43,226 bases of DNA from Methanobacteriota archaeon (GCA_012729095.1 JAAYDU010000069.1:1-43226); one strand, 5' to 3'; shown: positions 16,008-25,266, counted from the first letter of the stretch. The notes: generated by a model not told the origin, from the sequence alone. Numbers and translations are program-made.

Positions 16008-17811
16008 CGTCCGCCGGCGGAGGGATTTTCCGGACCTTCTTGAGCTCGGTCCCGCCGACCTTCTTCAACTTGCCGTTCTCCATTGCCCAGCGGAAGTTCT
16101 CCATCTCCGACCTGGCTATGGTGACCTTGTCACCCGCCTTGTACGTCACGCCGTTCACCCAGTCCTTGAATCCGGAAACGGCCTTGTACACAACCGCCTC
16201 CTCTATACCCTGCGTGAACTTCTGTCTGCCCTTCATCTCCGAATAGGTGCCGTTGAACACTGTGAGCTTGCCGTCCTTGAGCTCGCCCACCTTGGTGCAC
16301 ACGGAGTCCAGAAGATAACGGTCATGCGTGACGATCATAAGGGAACCGGTGTACTCGCGCAGGGCATCCTCCACCGCCTCCTTGCTCGGTATGTCCAGAT
16401 AGTTCGAGGGCTCGTCCAGGATCAGCAGGTTCTTGTGCTGCGCAAGCAGTATGGCCAGGGCCAACCTTGCCCTCTCCCCTCCGGACAGGGTGCCTATCGG
16501 CCTCTCCACGTCCTTGCCGGTAAGCAGAAGCCGCGCCAAGATCGCCCTGGCCTCCACGGCCTGCTGTCCCAGGGCCTTCTTCATCTGCTGCTCGGCGGTC
16601 AGCTCTTGGTCCAGCAGCTCGTGCTCCTGGGCGTAGTAACCTACCTTGACCCCGGGGGAGACGTACAGCTCCCCCAGGTACGGCAGCTTGGATTGCAGGG
16701 CCTTGAGCAGGGTGGTCTTGCCGCTGCCGTTGGGACCGTATATGCCCAGCTTGTCCCCTTTCTCCACCTCCAGGTCCAACTTGTCCAGGACCTTGCGTTT
16801 TCCCCGGGCGACCTCCAGGTCCTTGGCGGTGATGACGTTCTTTCCCGATTTTCCCAGGGCGTAGATGCGCACCTGCAGGTCCTTCTCGTCCGGAGGGGGC
16901 TCGGAAACCTCCACGCGCTGGGCCATCTTCTCCCGCGTCTTGTGATACGATTTGTACTTGTACTTGGAGTGCAGCTCGTCTGCCACCCGCTCCTGGCGCT
17001 CCTTCTCCTTCATCGCCTTCTCGTGCGCGATGAGCTGTCTCTCGCGGTCCAGCGCCTTCTTCTCCATGAAGACCGAGTAGTTACCAGTATAATGCGTCAG
17101 CTTTCCGCCCTCAAGCTCTATTATCCGGGTGGCGACATTGTCCAGGAAGTACCTGTCGTGCGATATGACGACCACCGCCCCCTTGAGCTTCAGCAACTGG
17201 TCCTCCAGCCACTCCACCGTTTCGATGTCCAGGTGGCTGGTCGGCTCGTCCAGGAATATGAGCTCTGATTGTTCGGCCTGGGCCAGAGCCCGGGAGAGCA
17301 TGACCTTGGTACGCTCCCCGCCGCTCAGCTCGCCCATCTTGCCGTTGGCCTTGTGCTCCAGGCCGAACTCCTCCAGTATGTTCATGGCCTTGTCCTTGGT
17401 CTGCCTGGGGGCCAGTCTCACAAGCTCTTCCTGTATGTGCGCGTACTCCGTCGATATGGCGTTCCAGTCTGTATCGGAATCTCCGCCTGAGGCCATGACC
17501 GCCTCTATCTCCGCAGCCCTTTTACGGAGAGGGGCCTCCTCCTCGCTGAGCACGCCCACCGCGGAATCTACCGAGGACGAATGGTCGACCTCGACGAACT
17601 GCGACAGGTAGCATATCTTGCCGGTCCGGAGGTTCAGGGTCCCCACGTCCGGCTTGGTCCGCCCCATAAGCAGCTTGATCAGAGTGGTCTTGCCCGCCCC
17701 GTTCCGTCCGACAAGACCGATGCGGTCCCCCAGCTCGATCTGGATGTCCACATCCTTCAGGACCTCCTTGGGTCCGAACGCCTTGCCCATGCCCTCCGCC
17801 TTCAGGAGCAT
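16000..17811 (-). CDS. ABC-F family ATPase
   Basis: This soluble protein of 603 residues has two ABC domains and no membrane part. Walker A motifs are GRNGAGKTT (35-43) and GPNGSGKTT (359-367); signatures are ELSGGE (161-166) and TLSGGE later; Walker B sites are IFLDEPTSHLD and LILDEPSNYLD. The charged linker 247-300 is the ribosomal P-site tRNA interaction region of this family. ABC-F proteins act on translating ribosomes. A C-terminal extension of about 65 residues after the second domain contains a compact strand-rich stretch (about 545-585) that I do not recognise. A TATA-like box about 26 bp upstream suggests a leaderless start. Confidence 0.9.
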   Translation of the reverse strand: MLLKAEGMGKAFGPKEVLKDVDIQIELGDRIGLVGRNGAGKTTLIKLLMGRTKPDVGTLNLRTGKICYLSQFVEVDHSSSVDSAVGVLSEEEAPLRKRAAEIEAVMASGGDSDTDWNAISTEYAHIQEELVRLAPRQTKDKAMNILEEFGLEHKANGKMGELSGGERTKVMLSRALAQAEQSELIFLDEPTSHLDIETVEWLEDQLLKLKGAVVVISHDRYFLDNVATRIIELEGGKLTHYTGNYSVFMEKKALDRERQLIAHEKAMKEKERQERVADELHSKYKYKSYHKTREKMAQRVEVSEPPPDEKDLQVRIYALGKSGKNVITAKDLEVARGKRKVLDKLDLEVEKGDKLGIYGPNGSGKTTLLKALQSKLPYLGELYVSPGVKVGYYAQEHELLDQELTAEQQMKKALGQQAVEARAILARLLLTGKDVERPIGTLSGGERARLALAILLAQHKNLLILDEPSNYLDIPSKEAVEDALREYTGSLMIVTHDRYLLDSVCTKVGELKDGKLTVFNGTYSEMKGRQKFTQGIEEAVVYKAVSGFKDWVNGVTYKAGDKVTIARSEMENFRWAMENGKLKKVGGTELKKVRKIPPPADDD

Positions 17812-17847
17812 GCCATGGCAATCGTGCCGCGGCCTTTATGCCTTTCC

Positions 17848-18582
17848 CTACAGTGTGATGATCATATCGTCCTTGGATACCGTCAGCTCGTCGGGGTATC
17901 TCTCGCCCACCTCCTCCCTGTCCCGCATGGTGGGGTACTTGAAGGCGTCGAAATGTGTGAGCACGAGGCGCTTCGCTCCGGACCGATTCTTTATGTCCAG
18001 GGCGTCCTCGGGGGTGAGATGGGGCCAGAGGTCGCTGCTCTCCCCGCTGCGAAATGAGCATTCGGTGATGAGAAGGTCGACGTTCCTGGCAAGCTCTACG
18101 GTGTTCTTGCAGGGACCGGTATCCGTGCAGAAGGCGATGGTGCGCCCGTCCAGCTCCAACCGGTACCCGAGGCATGGAGAGGAATGGAACAGAAGGCGGC
18201 TGTGGAAGTTGAAGGGTCTATCGTGCACGCCCTCCTTCACCTCCAGGATCTCGATATTGTAGGGCAACAATCCCAATGGAACGGAATAGGGGTCTCGCAG
18301 AAGCTCGTGCAGTATGTTGTGCGTGCCGATTATGCCGACCACGGTCACCTTTTCCTTGAATCGGAAGCGGACCAGCTGGTGCAGGCCGATAAGATGGTCG
18401 AGATGGTGATGGGACAGCATGATCACCGTGGGCTTGGAGAGGTCGGCGTAGCGGTCCAGCTTGTGCAACCCACCGCCAGCATCCAGCACTACGTTCAGAT
18501 CGTCGGAGCGGATCAGTATGCTCAACGTGTTCCCGGTCTCTGAATCATACCAGCCGTTCGTTCCCATGAATATCACGTCCAC
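17848..18582 (-). CDS. MBL-fold metallo-hydrolase
   Basis: The 244-residue protein has the metallo-beta-lactamase motif SHHHLDHLIG at about 57-66 and downstream ligands in TECSF and LTHFD. It resembles the RNase Z/phosphodiesterase branch (FMGTNG at the N terminus), but RNase Z-specific features are not clear. The start is GTG at 18582 with GGTGG 4 bp upstream. It lies just upstream of the ABC-F gene on the same strand. The reaction (RNA processing, cyclic nucleotide or lactone hydrolysis) is open. Confidence 0.85.
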   Translation of the reverse strand: MDVIFMGTNGWYDSETGNTLSILIRSDDLNVVLDAGGGLHKLDRYADLSKPTVIMLSHHHLDHLIGLHQLVRFRFKEKVTVVGIIGTHNILHELLRDPYSVPLGLLPYNIEILEVKEGVHDRPFNFHSRLLFHSSPCLGYRLELDGRTIAFCTDTGPCKNTVELARNVDLLITECSFRSGESSDLWPHLTPEDALDIKNRSGAKRLVLTHFDAFKYPTMRDREEVGERYPDELTVSKDDMIITL

Positions 18583-18644
18583 TTGACCACCGTTGATTAC
18601 ATGTTTATCGACAGCATAATAATGATTCGGCGAGGCGTCGCGTA

Positions 18645-18654
18645 AACTATAAGG
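18645..18654 (+). promoter_or_regulatory. TATA-like box for 52-aa ORF/DUF1638 unit
   Basis: An AACTATAAGG element stands about 29 bp before the ATG at 18679. The spacing places transcription start at or next to that ATG, which supports a leaderless message beginning with the small ORF rather than with the DUF1638 gene itself. Confidence 0.5.
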
Positions 18655-18678
18655 CTAGAGCGGACATTCCACAGGAGC

Positions 18679-18837
18679 ATGAACGCTGATGAGGATGCCT
18701 TCCAAGGGACGGAGGGACCGATCGCTCGAACTCGGGGGACCGACGGTCCGCAAAGACGGGTTAACCGATCGGAGATGTACTTTCTCATCGCGAGCGGCAC
18801 GCCGTGCGCAGTGAACCTGTCCGGGGGGCGCCCTTGA
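18679..18837 (+). CDS. Small ORF (52 aa) coupled to DUF1638 gene
   Basis: This short frame begins with an ATG about 29 bp after a TATA-like box and ends in TGA that shares its last base with the next ATG (TGATG, 18835-18839). The deduced protein has an acidic head (MNADEDAFQG), an Arg-rich middle and a C-terminal part with EMYFLIASGTPCAV. I do not recognise it. Coupled position and promoter spacing are the main support; a random open frame of this length is possible. It could be a small subunit or a leader peptide that sets translation of the DUF1638 protein. Confidence 0.45.
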   Translation: MNADEDAFQGTEGPIARTRGTDGPQRRVNRSEMYFLIASGTPCAVNLSGGRP

Positions 18838-19646
18838 TGCCTGGCGAGCGTAGACTGGCCATCATCGGCTGTCCGGTCCTGGAGGATGAGATAACGTACC
18901 TCATGGCCAAGGACCGGGGGCTGAAGGACATCTTCGTCGTGGAGGACGAGCATTCGGAGAAGCTCATCATAAAGCTGAGGCTGAAAGGCGTGAACATCAC
19001 GCCCATAAACGAGGAGGACATGCTCCGCCTTCCCGAAAGCGAGGGCCGTTCCGTGCTTATATGGATGAAGTCAATGGGGCTGCACGAGGAGCCCAAGGAC
19101 CTGGGCAAGGAAGTGGCAAGGTCGGCCAAGCTTCTGGACGGGCATTGTTCCGCCATTCTGCTTTTCTACGGGCTTTGCGGAAACGCCTTCAAGGACATGA
19201 ACCTGCTCTTCGAGGATGTTCGGACCCCGGTGCTGATCCTGACCGACGAAAGCGGGCAGATAGTGGACGATTGCATCGCCGTTCCCCTGGGAGGTACGGA
19301 CGGCTATCTAAGATTGCTCAGGCGTTACGCCGGGGTGTTCTACATGACCCCGGCCTGGGCGGACAACTGGGAGCTGCTCATCAACAAGATGGAGATAGCC
19401 CGGGGCACGGAGATGGGCAACTATGACATGCTGAAGATGCTTTTCGACATGGCCGGTTACGATAGAGTGCTGCTCATCGACACCGGCCTGGGGGACCGCG
19501 ACGTGCTCTGGTCGAAGACGCACGAGTTCAGCGAGGCATTCGGTTTCAAGGAGATCGAGCTTGAACCGGGTTTCGTCACCACCAAGGTTAGCGACCACGC
19601 CTACCAGAAATGCTTGGAACTGGTGGATAACGGCAAAAAGGAATGA
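18837..19646 (+). CDS. DUF1638 domain protein
   Basis: The 269-residue protein matches the DUF1638 pattern: ERRLAIIGCPVLEDE at the start, LLFYGLCGNAFKD around residue 110-122, RVLLIDTGLGD and a Trp/Tyr-rich middle (VFYMTPAWADNW). DUF1638 genes are, as I recall, common near corrinoid-dependent methyltransferases in methanogens and acetogens, and their function is not settled. ATG 18837 is chosen for its TGATG coupling with the 52-aa ORF; a GTG at 18804 is in frame. It stands apart from the MtbA-like gene 15 kb away. A hairpin with four T residues follows. Confidence 0.85.
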   Translation: MPGERRLAIIGCPVLEDEITYLMAKDRGLKDIFVVEDEHSEKLIIKLRLKGVNITPINEEDMLRLPESEGRSVLIWMKSMGLHEEPKDLGKEVARSAKLLDGHCSAILLFYGLCGNAFKDMNLLFEDVRTPVLILTDESGQIVDDCIAVPLGGTDGYLRLLRRYAGVFYMTPAWADNWELLINKMEIARGTEMGNYDMLKMLFDMAGYDRVLLIDTGLGDRDVLWSKTHEFSEAFGFKEIELEPGFVTTKVSDHAYQKCLELVDNGKKE

Positions 19647-19653
19647 AGCCCAG

Positions 19654-19671
19654 GGTTCACGGGAACCTTTT
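19654..19671 (+). terminator. Hairpin and T-run after DUF1638 gene
   Basis: GGTTC and GAACC form a 5-bp stem around a four-base loop, followed directly by TTTT, 7 bp after the stop codon at 19644-19646. It is a plausible transcript end. The rest of the interval to 19889 shows no gene I can support. Confidence 0.45.
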
Positions 19672-19889
19672 CCCCAGGGACCGTTCTTCATAGCCAACCT
19701 GGAAAGGATATCCTTTTTGGACGAAAGATAGCGCGTTCCGTCGACGGCCTGGGAGGAAGGCACTGCGCAACAAGGTATATCGCCTTTGATCTATCCCGGT
19801 CTTCTTCGAACGAACAGCGAACGGGCGTCTTTCAGGCAAAGATCCGATAATAAGTAAAAAGGAAGTGGTTTGTAAATTGCTTTACGAGT

Positions 19890-20072
19890 TTAGAACCTGT
19901 CCTTCGGCTTGTGCTTCTGGAAGCAATCCCTGCAATAAACAGGCCTGCCCTCAGTCGGCTTGAAAGGAACCTGGCATTTCGCTCCGCAGTCGGAGCAAAC
20001 TACATCGTGCATCTCGCGGGGCCCGTCGTTTCTGGGGCGGTTGTATCCGCCCGACCTCTGTCTTCCGTACAT
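19890..20072 (-). CDS. Small CxxC-x17-CxxC zinc-ribbon protein
   Basis: The 60-residue protein has a basic, Gly/Arg/Asn-rich head and a zinc ribbon: CSDC, 17 residues, then CRDC, with PFKPTEGRPVYCRDC around the second pair. This spacing matches a small protein family widespread in archaea and some bacteria whose role is unknown, perhaps nucleic-acid binding. The ATG at 20072 has GGTAG upstream; an ATG nine codons earlier is in frame. It is monocistronic, in a low-GC intergenic setting. Confidence 0.8.
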   Translation of the reverse strand: MYGRQRSGGYNRPRNDGPREMHDVVCSDCGAKCQVPFKPTEGRPVYCRDCFQKHKPKDRF

Positions 20073-20280
20073 TACTAATCTACCTATTTTTGTTATCAAA
20101 GATCAGCTGACCCTTGTAACGAATTATGCGAAGCAGTTACTACTATTTATATTAAGCACCCGGGGAAAGCGTAATTGAAAAGTTCTGCCCGCTCACCCGG
20201 GACCAATATGGACGCGTCATTCTCGAAGGGAGAACGCTTTGGAAAGCATATATCTAGAAACGTTTCCCTGAATTATAATC

Positions 20281-21798
20281 ATGAAAAGGAAGACTTCCAA
20301 GGAAAGGACGTTGACCGATGGTTTTGGGAAACCCGTGGAGGACGACCAGAACAGCGTGACCGCGGGTAGGAGCGGCCCCGTGCTGGTCCAGGACATACAT
20401 CTCATCGAGAAGCTGGCGCATTTTGACAGGGAACGCATCCCTGAGAGGGTGGTACACGCCAAGGGGGCCGGGGCCTACGGTCACTTCGAGGTCACCGCCG
20501 ATGTCACCAAGTATACCAAGGCGAAGTTCTTGAACAAGGTCGGCAAGAGGACCGAGGTGTTCGCGAGGTTCTCCACGGTCGGGGGGGAGAAGGGATCGGC
20601 GGACTCGGAGCGTGACCCTAGAGGCTTCGCCGTCAAGTTCTACACCGAGGAGGGTAACTACGACATGGTCGGGAACAACACACCTGTGTTCTTCATCCGG
20701 GATGCCATCAAGTTCCCTGATTTCATACACACGCAGAAAAGGAACCCTGCCACGAACCTCAAGGACCCGAACATGTTCTGGGACTTCCTCTCCCTGACGC
20801 CGGAGTCCATACACCAGGTTACCATACTCTTTTCCGACCGGGGCACGCCCGCAACTTTCAGGCACATGAACGGATACACCAGCCATACCTACAAATGGTA
20901 CAATGACAAGGGCGAGCACTACTGGATAAAGCTGCACTTCAAGACCGAGCAGGGGATAGAGAACATGACCGGGGAAGAGGCGGACGAGATGAGGAAGGTG
21001 GACCCTGACCATGCCACCAGGGACCTCCACGCGTCCATTGAGCGGGGCGTGTTCCCTTCCTGGAGGGTGGAGGCCCAGATCATGACGCCGGAGGACGCCG
21101 AGAATTACCGCTTCGATCCGTTCGATATAACGAAGGTTTGGCCGCACGGGGACGTTCCCCCCATCACCATCGGGCGCATGGTGCTGAATCGGAACCCGGA
21201 CAATTACTTCGCAGAGGTGGAGCAATCGGCCTTCTCACCCGCCAACTTCGTCCCGGGCATTGCCGCTTCCCCTGACAAGCTGCTGCAGGGGCGATTGTTC
21301 TCGTACCACGACACGCATCGCCACAGGCTGGGCGCCAATTACCATCTGATACCCGTCAATCAACCCAAAGGGACGCTCGCCAACCACTACATGAGGGACG
21401 GCCCCATGATGACCGGGGACAATGGGGGAGCGGGACCAAACTACTACCCGAACACCTTCAACGGCCCGGAACCGGACATAAAGGCGGGAGAGCCAGCCTT
21501 TGATCTGCAGGGCAAGGCGGCAAGGCAACGCCACGATCACCCCAACTCGGACTTCATACAGGCCGGGGACCTGTACTCGAAGGTCATGAGCGATCAGGAC
21601 CGCAAGCACCTGATAAGCAACATCGTGGGGCATATGAGCGGCGCGGAGGAGCGCATCAAGTACCGGCAGACGGCCCTGTTCTACCTGGCCAACGCGGACT
21701 ACGGCAAGCGGGTGGCCAAGGGCCTGAAGCTGGACCTGAAAAGGGTCAAGGAACTTGCGTCAATGACCCAGGAGGATCGGGTGAAGGCGACCGTCTGA
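20281..21798 (+). CDS. katA: Catalase, heme-dependent monofunctional
   Basis: The 505-residue protein is a small-subunit (clade 3-like) catalase that breaks hydrogen peroxide into water and oxygen. The distal histidine H59 lies in [12 protein letters not shown], the distal asparagine in [11 protein letters not shown] (near 132), and the proximal heme tyrosine Y342 in [14 protein letters not shown]. Length and motif order are complete, so it should be active. A TATA-like CATATAT near 20247-20253 stands about 30 bp before the ATG. Monofunctional catalases are uneven in archaea and are often gained by transfer; composition here does not stand out by eye. Confidence 0.97.
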   Translation: MKRKTSKERTLTDGFGKPVEDDQNSVTAGRSGPVLVQDIHLIEKLAHFDRERIPERVVHAKGAGAYGHFEVTADVTKYTKAKFLNKVGKRTEVFARFSTVGGEKGSADSERDPRGFAVKFYTEEGNYDMVGNNTPVFFIRDAIKFPDFIHTQKRNPATNLKDPNMFWDFLSLTPESIHQVTILFSDRGTPATFRHMNGYTSHTYKWYNDKGEHYWIKLHFKTEQGIENMTGEEADEMRKVDPDHATRDLHASIERGVFPSWRVEAQIMTPEDAENYRFDPFDITKVWPHGDVPPITIGRMVLNRNPDNYFAEVEQSAFSPANFVPGIAASPDKLLQGRLFSYHDTHRHRLGANYHLIPVNQPKGTLANHYMRDGPMMTGDNGGAGPNYYPNTFNGPEPDIKAGEPAFDLQGKAARQRHDHPNSDFIQAGDLYSKVMSDQDRKHLISNIVGHMSGAEERIKYRQTALFYLANADYGKRVAKGLKLDLKRVKELASMTQEDRVKATV

Positions 21799-22055
21799 TG
21801 CGGTAAAAGCCTTAAACCTTTTTTTATTATTTCCATATATTATATACATACTGATTTTTTTGTATATTACTAGTGAAAAATTATTATGAACATTTTGTTT
21901 AGTTTTACCAGATGTCCATTTATGATTATTATTGCCTCTATTATTATTTATTATTCTAATGTTATTCGCCTACGAAACATATATTTATGATGGGCTTTTT
22001 TTGTAAGTTGAGATTAGAATATCTGTAATATATTTTAATTATTGCTATATATTAG
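21799..22055. other. AT-rich intergenic island between catalase and OpuA operon
   Basis: About 255 bp of very AT-rich DNA lies between two GC-rich genes. It holds several T-runs (21820-21826, about 21855-21861, and about 21998-22004) that could end the catalase transcript, and several TATA-like strings, including AATATATTTT near 22028-22037 about 26 bp before the OpuA start. No convincing ORF or stable hairpin was found. It probably contains the osmoregulated promoter of the transporter, though no operator can be named. Confidence 0.6.
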
Positions 22056-22064
22056 GTGTTTAAC

Positions 22065-23486
22065 GTGAGCGGATCATCAGAAAAAGAGGAAGTGAAACAG
22101 AAGGCCCCCAGTCCTTCCTTGCGGGGGGGATTGCGCAAGACGAAGAAAGGGTTCAGAGCAGCGGAGGATGCTTTGGACAATTGCCTCAATCGCCTCACCC
22201 TTCCTGCGAGAATTGCGTTCCAGGAACTTTTCATCGGGTTCAGCAAGAAGGACAAGCGAACGGATGATGAAGAGGCGGGAACAGAACCAGGAGAGGACAA
22301 GATAGTGGTCAAGGACCTGACCAAGGTGTTCAACGCTCACAATCCGGAGAAGATACTCGGTATGCTGAGAGCGGGTGAGGGAAAAGGCGACATCCTGGAA
22401 AGGACCGGGGCGACGGTAGGACTGTACGACATCAACTTCACGGTCAAGCAGGGCGAGCTGTTCGTTCTCATGGGACTTTCCGGAAGCGGAAAGTCCACAT
22501 TGGAACGGTGCGTCAACCGCCTCATAGAACCGACTGCCGGCCAGATACTGATCGACGGCACCGATGTCCTGAAAATGAGCCGGGACGAGCTGAGGGAGTT
22601 CAGAAAGCAGAAGATAGGCATGGTATTCCAGAGCTTCGCCCTGCTCCCGCACCGAACGGTACTGGAGAACGTTTCCTTCGGTTTGGAGGTCCAGGGAGAA
22701 GGCAGGGAGGAGCGTTTCGCCGCCTCGAGGAGGGCCATCGAACTGGTCGGACTCGCAGGTTACGAGAACATGCTTCCTTCCGAGCTCAGCGGGGGAATGA
22801 AGCAGCGCGTGGGACTGGCCAGGGCATTGGCGACCGATGCAGATATCCTGCTCATGGATGAAGCGTTCAGCGCACTGGACCCCCTTATACGCAAGGACAT
22901 GCAGAACGAACTCCTGGAACTGCAGGAGCGCATGCGCAAGACGATCATTTTCGTGACTCACGACCTTGAGGAGGCATTGCGCCTCGGCGACCGCATCGCA
23001 CTGATGAACGACGGGCGGATCATACAGATCGGCACGGCCGAGGAGATCCTGACCAACCCGGCGGACGACTTCGTGATACGTTTCGTGGAAGGAGTGGACC
23101 GAGACAAGGTGCTTTCCTGCCAGAACGTCATGATGAAGCCGGAAAAGACCGTGACGGTGGGTCAGGGGCTGAGAACGGCCCTGATGATAATGAAGGACGA
23201 CAGTCTTTCCACCGTCCCCGTGCTGGACAAGGACAAGAAGTTCATGGGCCTGCTCAACGCCGACGATGCACTGAAGGCCATCAAGGACGGCAAGACCAAG
23301 ATAATGGAGGTGGCCCGCACCGATATAAGCACGGTGGAACCGGAAACCTCCTTGGACGAGCTGATCTCGATACTCATCGTCACAAATTACCCCATACCGG
23401 TCCTGGGAAAGGGCGGGCGGTTGATGGGCATGATAGTGCCGGGGAACGTGGTTCCTTTCCTTAACTCCCACCGGGGTGATAACTGA
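22065..23486 (+). CDS. opuAA: Glycine betaine/proline ABC transporter ATPase with CBS domains
   Basis: The 473-residue ATPase energises osmolyte uptake. Walker A GLSGSGKST lies at 137-145, the signature is ELSGGMKQR, Walker B is ILLMDEAFSALD, and THDLEEAL holds the switch His. Two C-terminal CBS domains (from about 350) match ProV/OpuAA, where they sense ionic strength. An unusual 78-residue N-terminal extension, basic then acidic, precedes the ABC domain. I chose GTG 22065 with AGGTG 6 bp upstream; GTG 22056 is also in frame. The stop overlaps the permease start (TGATG). Confidence 0.93.
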   Translation: MSGSSEKEEVKQKAPSPSLRGGLRKTKKGFRAAEDALDNCLNRLTLPARIAFQELFIGFSKKDKRTDDEEAGTEPGEDKIVVKDLTKVFNAHNPEKILGMLRAGEGKGDILERTGATVGLYDINFTVKQGELFVLMGLSGSGKSTLERCVNRLIEPTAGQILIDGTDVLKMSRDELREFRKQKIGMVFQSFALLPHRTVLENVSFGLEVQGEGREERFAASRRAIELVGLAGYENMLPSELSGGMKQRVGLARALATDADILLMDEAFSALDPLIRKDMQNELLELQERMRKTIIFVTHDLEEALRLGDRIALMNDGRIIQIGTAEEILTNPADDFVIRFVEGVDRDKVLSCQNVMMKPEKTVTVGQGLRTALMIMKDDSLSTVPVLDKDKKFMGLLNADDALKAIKDGKTKIMEVARTDISTVEPETSLDELISILIVTNYPIPVLGKGGRLMGMIVPGNVVPFLNSHRGDN

Positions 23487-24316
23487 TGGTCGAAAAGATA
23501 CCGTGGGGGGAGTGGGCAGAGCAGGCCGTTGATGTCATAAAGGACAACCTGCAACCCCTTTTGGACGCCATATACAGCTTGCTGAACTGGATGGCCGATT
23601 CGACCCAGGACCTGCTGATGACGGTTCCCGACCTGTGGATGATACTGATAATATCTGTGTTCTCCCTGCTCGTCACCCGCAAGATCATAATGTCGGGATT
23701 GATCGGCGTTGCACTGCTGGTCATCTGGAACATGGGACTGTGGGAACTGTCCATGTTGACCCTGACCCTGGTGGTTGTGGCGGCTATCATATCTCTGCTC
23801 GTGGGCATACCCCTGGGAATATTGAGCGCCAAGAGCGACTGGCTCAACAAGGGGATGAAGGTGGTCCTGGACTTCATGCAGACCATGCCTTCCTTCGTTT
23901 ACCTTATCCCCGTCGTGATATTGTTCCGACTGGGGAACGTTCCCGGCATCATCGCCACGGTTATATTCGCCCTGCCCCCAGTGGTCCGCTTCACGGACCT
24001 GGGCATCAGGGAGGTGCCAAAGGAGCTGAAGGAGGTGTCCGAATCTTTCGGCACCAACTGGTTGCAGAAGCTCACCAAGGTGGAGCTGCCAATGGCCAAG
24101 CCCACCATAATGGCGGGCATCAACCAGTGCATAATGCTGTCGCTTTCAATGGTGGTCATTGCCTCCATGATAGGGGTCGCTGGCCTGGGAAGGGACGTGC
24201 TGATGGCCATCCAGAGGGTGGATGTCGCCATGGGGTTCGAGGCCGGTCTGGCCGTCGTGCTGCTGGCCATCATCCTGGACCGCATAACGCAGAGCATTGG
24301 GAGCAACGGATCATGA
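23486..24316 (+). CDS. opuAB: Glycine betaine/proline ABC transporter permease
   Basis: The 276-residue membrane subunit (ProW/OpuAB family) has about six to seven hydrophobic segments after an N-terminal amphipathic stretch. Motifs include VGIPLGILSAKS, MQTMPSFVYLIPVVILF and the EAA-like ATPase-docking region around KELKEVSESFGTNW. Its ATG overlaps the ATPase stop. It is separated from the binding-protein gene by 65 bp, which holds a possible ribosome site but no hairpin. Confidence 0.93.
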   Translation: MVEKIPWGEWAEQAVDVIKDNLQPLLDAIYSLLNWMADSTQDLLMTVPDLWMILIISVFSLLVTRKIIMSGLIGVALLVIWNMGLWELSMLTLTLVVVAAIISLLVGIPLGILSAKSDWLNKGMKVVLDFMQTMPSFVYLIPVVILFRLGNVPGIIATVIFALPPVVRFTDLGIREVPKELKEVSESFGTNWLQKLTKVELPMAKPTIMAGINQCIMLSLSMVVIASMIGVAGLGRDVLMAIQRVDVAMGFEAGLAVVLLAIILDRITQSIGSNGS

Positions 24317-24381
24317 TTAAAGATATCAAAGGGGGGCGGCGCCTGGCGTCTACCCCCGGAGAGATAGGTAGGTGAAAAAGA

Positions 24382-25266
24382 ATGGATAAGAAAAGTAGGA
24401 ACGTAGTGATCGGCGCCATAGCTGTCGTCGCGATAATAATCGTGGCCGCCCTAGCGGTCATGTGGATGGGCGGCGATGGAGATGATGAGAGCGAACCGAT
24501 CCAGTTCGGATACGTCCTTTGGGAGGGCGAGATCGCCGCTACCAACGTGATGACCCTGGTCCTCGAGGAGGCGGGATTCGAAGTGGATATGGTGAACGTT
24601 GATGCCGGCATCATGTACGAATCTTTGGCCAGCGGTGACCTGGACATTAGCGTGTCCGCCTGGTTGCCAGCCACACAGGCCAACTATTGGGAAGTGTACG
24701 GCGAGGATATCGATGATGTCGGTGTAAACCTGGAAGGTTGCGCCATCGGCCTGGTCGTCCCGACGTACCTGACCGAGGTGAACAGCATCTACGACCTGGC
24801 CAACTACTCGACCGAGTTCCAGGACAGGATAGTCGGTATCGACCCGGGCGCGGGCATGATGACCAACACTGCCGATGCTATCGACGAGTATGGCCTGGAA
24901 GGCTACGAGCTTCTGGCCAGCAGCAGCGCCGGCATGCTCGCCGAGCTGACCGCCGCTTACGATGGTGAGGAGTACATCGTGGTGACCCTGTGGTCCCCGC
25001 ACTGGGCCTTCGCCGAGTGGGACCTGAAGTACCTGACCGACCCGCTCGGAACGTTCGGCGAGGAGGAGTTCGTTCACTCTCTGGCCCGCGAGGGATTCCA
25101 GCAGGACAACCCTGAAGCGTACGCCATCCTTGAGCGGTTCAACTGGACCCAGGATGACATCCAGTCCATCATGGCCGACATAGCCGGCGGAATGGACGAG
25201 GTCGACGCTGCTCAGAAGTGGATAGACGCCAATCGCGACAAGGTCGATGAATGGCTCGGACTCTGA
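24382..25266 (+). CDS. opuAC: Glycine betaine ABC transporter substrate-binding protein
   Basis: The 294-residue protein starts with a basic head and one membrane anchor (residues 6-30), then an acidic linker and the OpuAC/ProX domain. Ligand-site features include YVLWEGE, DLDISVSAWLPATQ and VVTLWSPHWAF, whose Trp and Tyr residues form the aromatic box that holds the quaternary ammonium group. The abundance of acidic residues fits an outside-facing protein. It completes the OpuA set. Betaine versus choline or proline as ligand cannot be separated by eye. Confidence 0.93.
   Translation: MDKKSRNVVIGAIAVVAIIIVAALAVMWMGGDGDDESEPIQFGYVLWEGEIAATNVMTLVLEEAGFEVDMVNVDAGIMYESLASGDLDISVSAWLPATQANYWEVYGEDIDDVGVNLEGCAIGLVVPTYLTEVNSIYDLANYSTEFQDRIVGIDPGAGMMTNTADAIDEYGLEGYELLASSSAGMLAELTAAYDGEEYIVVTLWSPHWAFAEWDLKYLTDPLGTFGEEEFVHSLAREGFQQDNPEAYAILERFNWTQDDIQSIMADIAGGMDEVDAAQKWIDANRDKVDEWLGL

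Noticed and set aside
15886-17268. Long plus-strand open frame (460 codons) opposite the ABC-F gene
   Set aside because: Rich in Leu, His and Gln with no domain pattern; it is the shadow of a well-supported ABC-F gene.
20254-21225. Minus-strand open frame opposite catalase
   Set aside because: All catalase motifs are on the plus strand; the antisense product is low in recognisable features.
22077-23471. Long open frame (464 codons) antisense to opuAA
   Set aside because: It mirrors the codon pattern of a clear ABC ATPase and has no motif, promoter or ribosome site. GC-rich genes commonly leave such frames.
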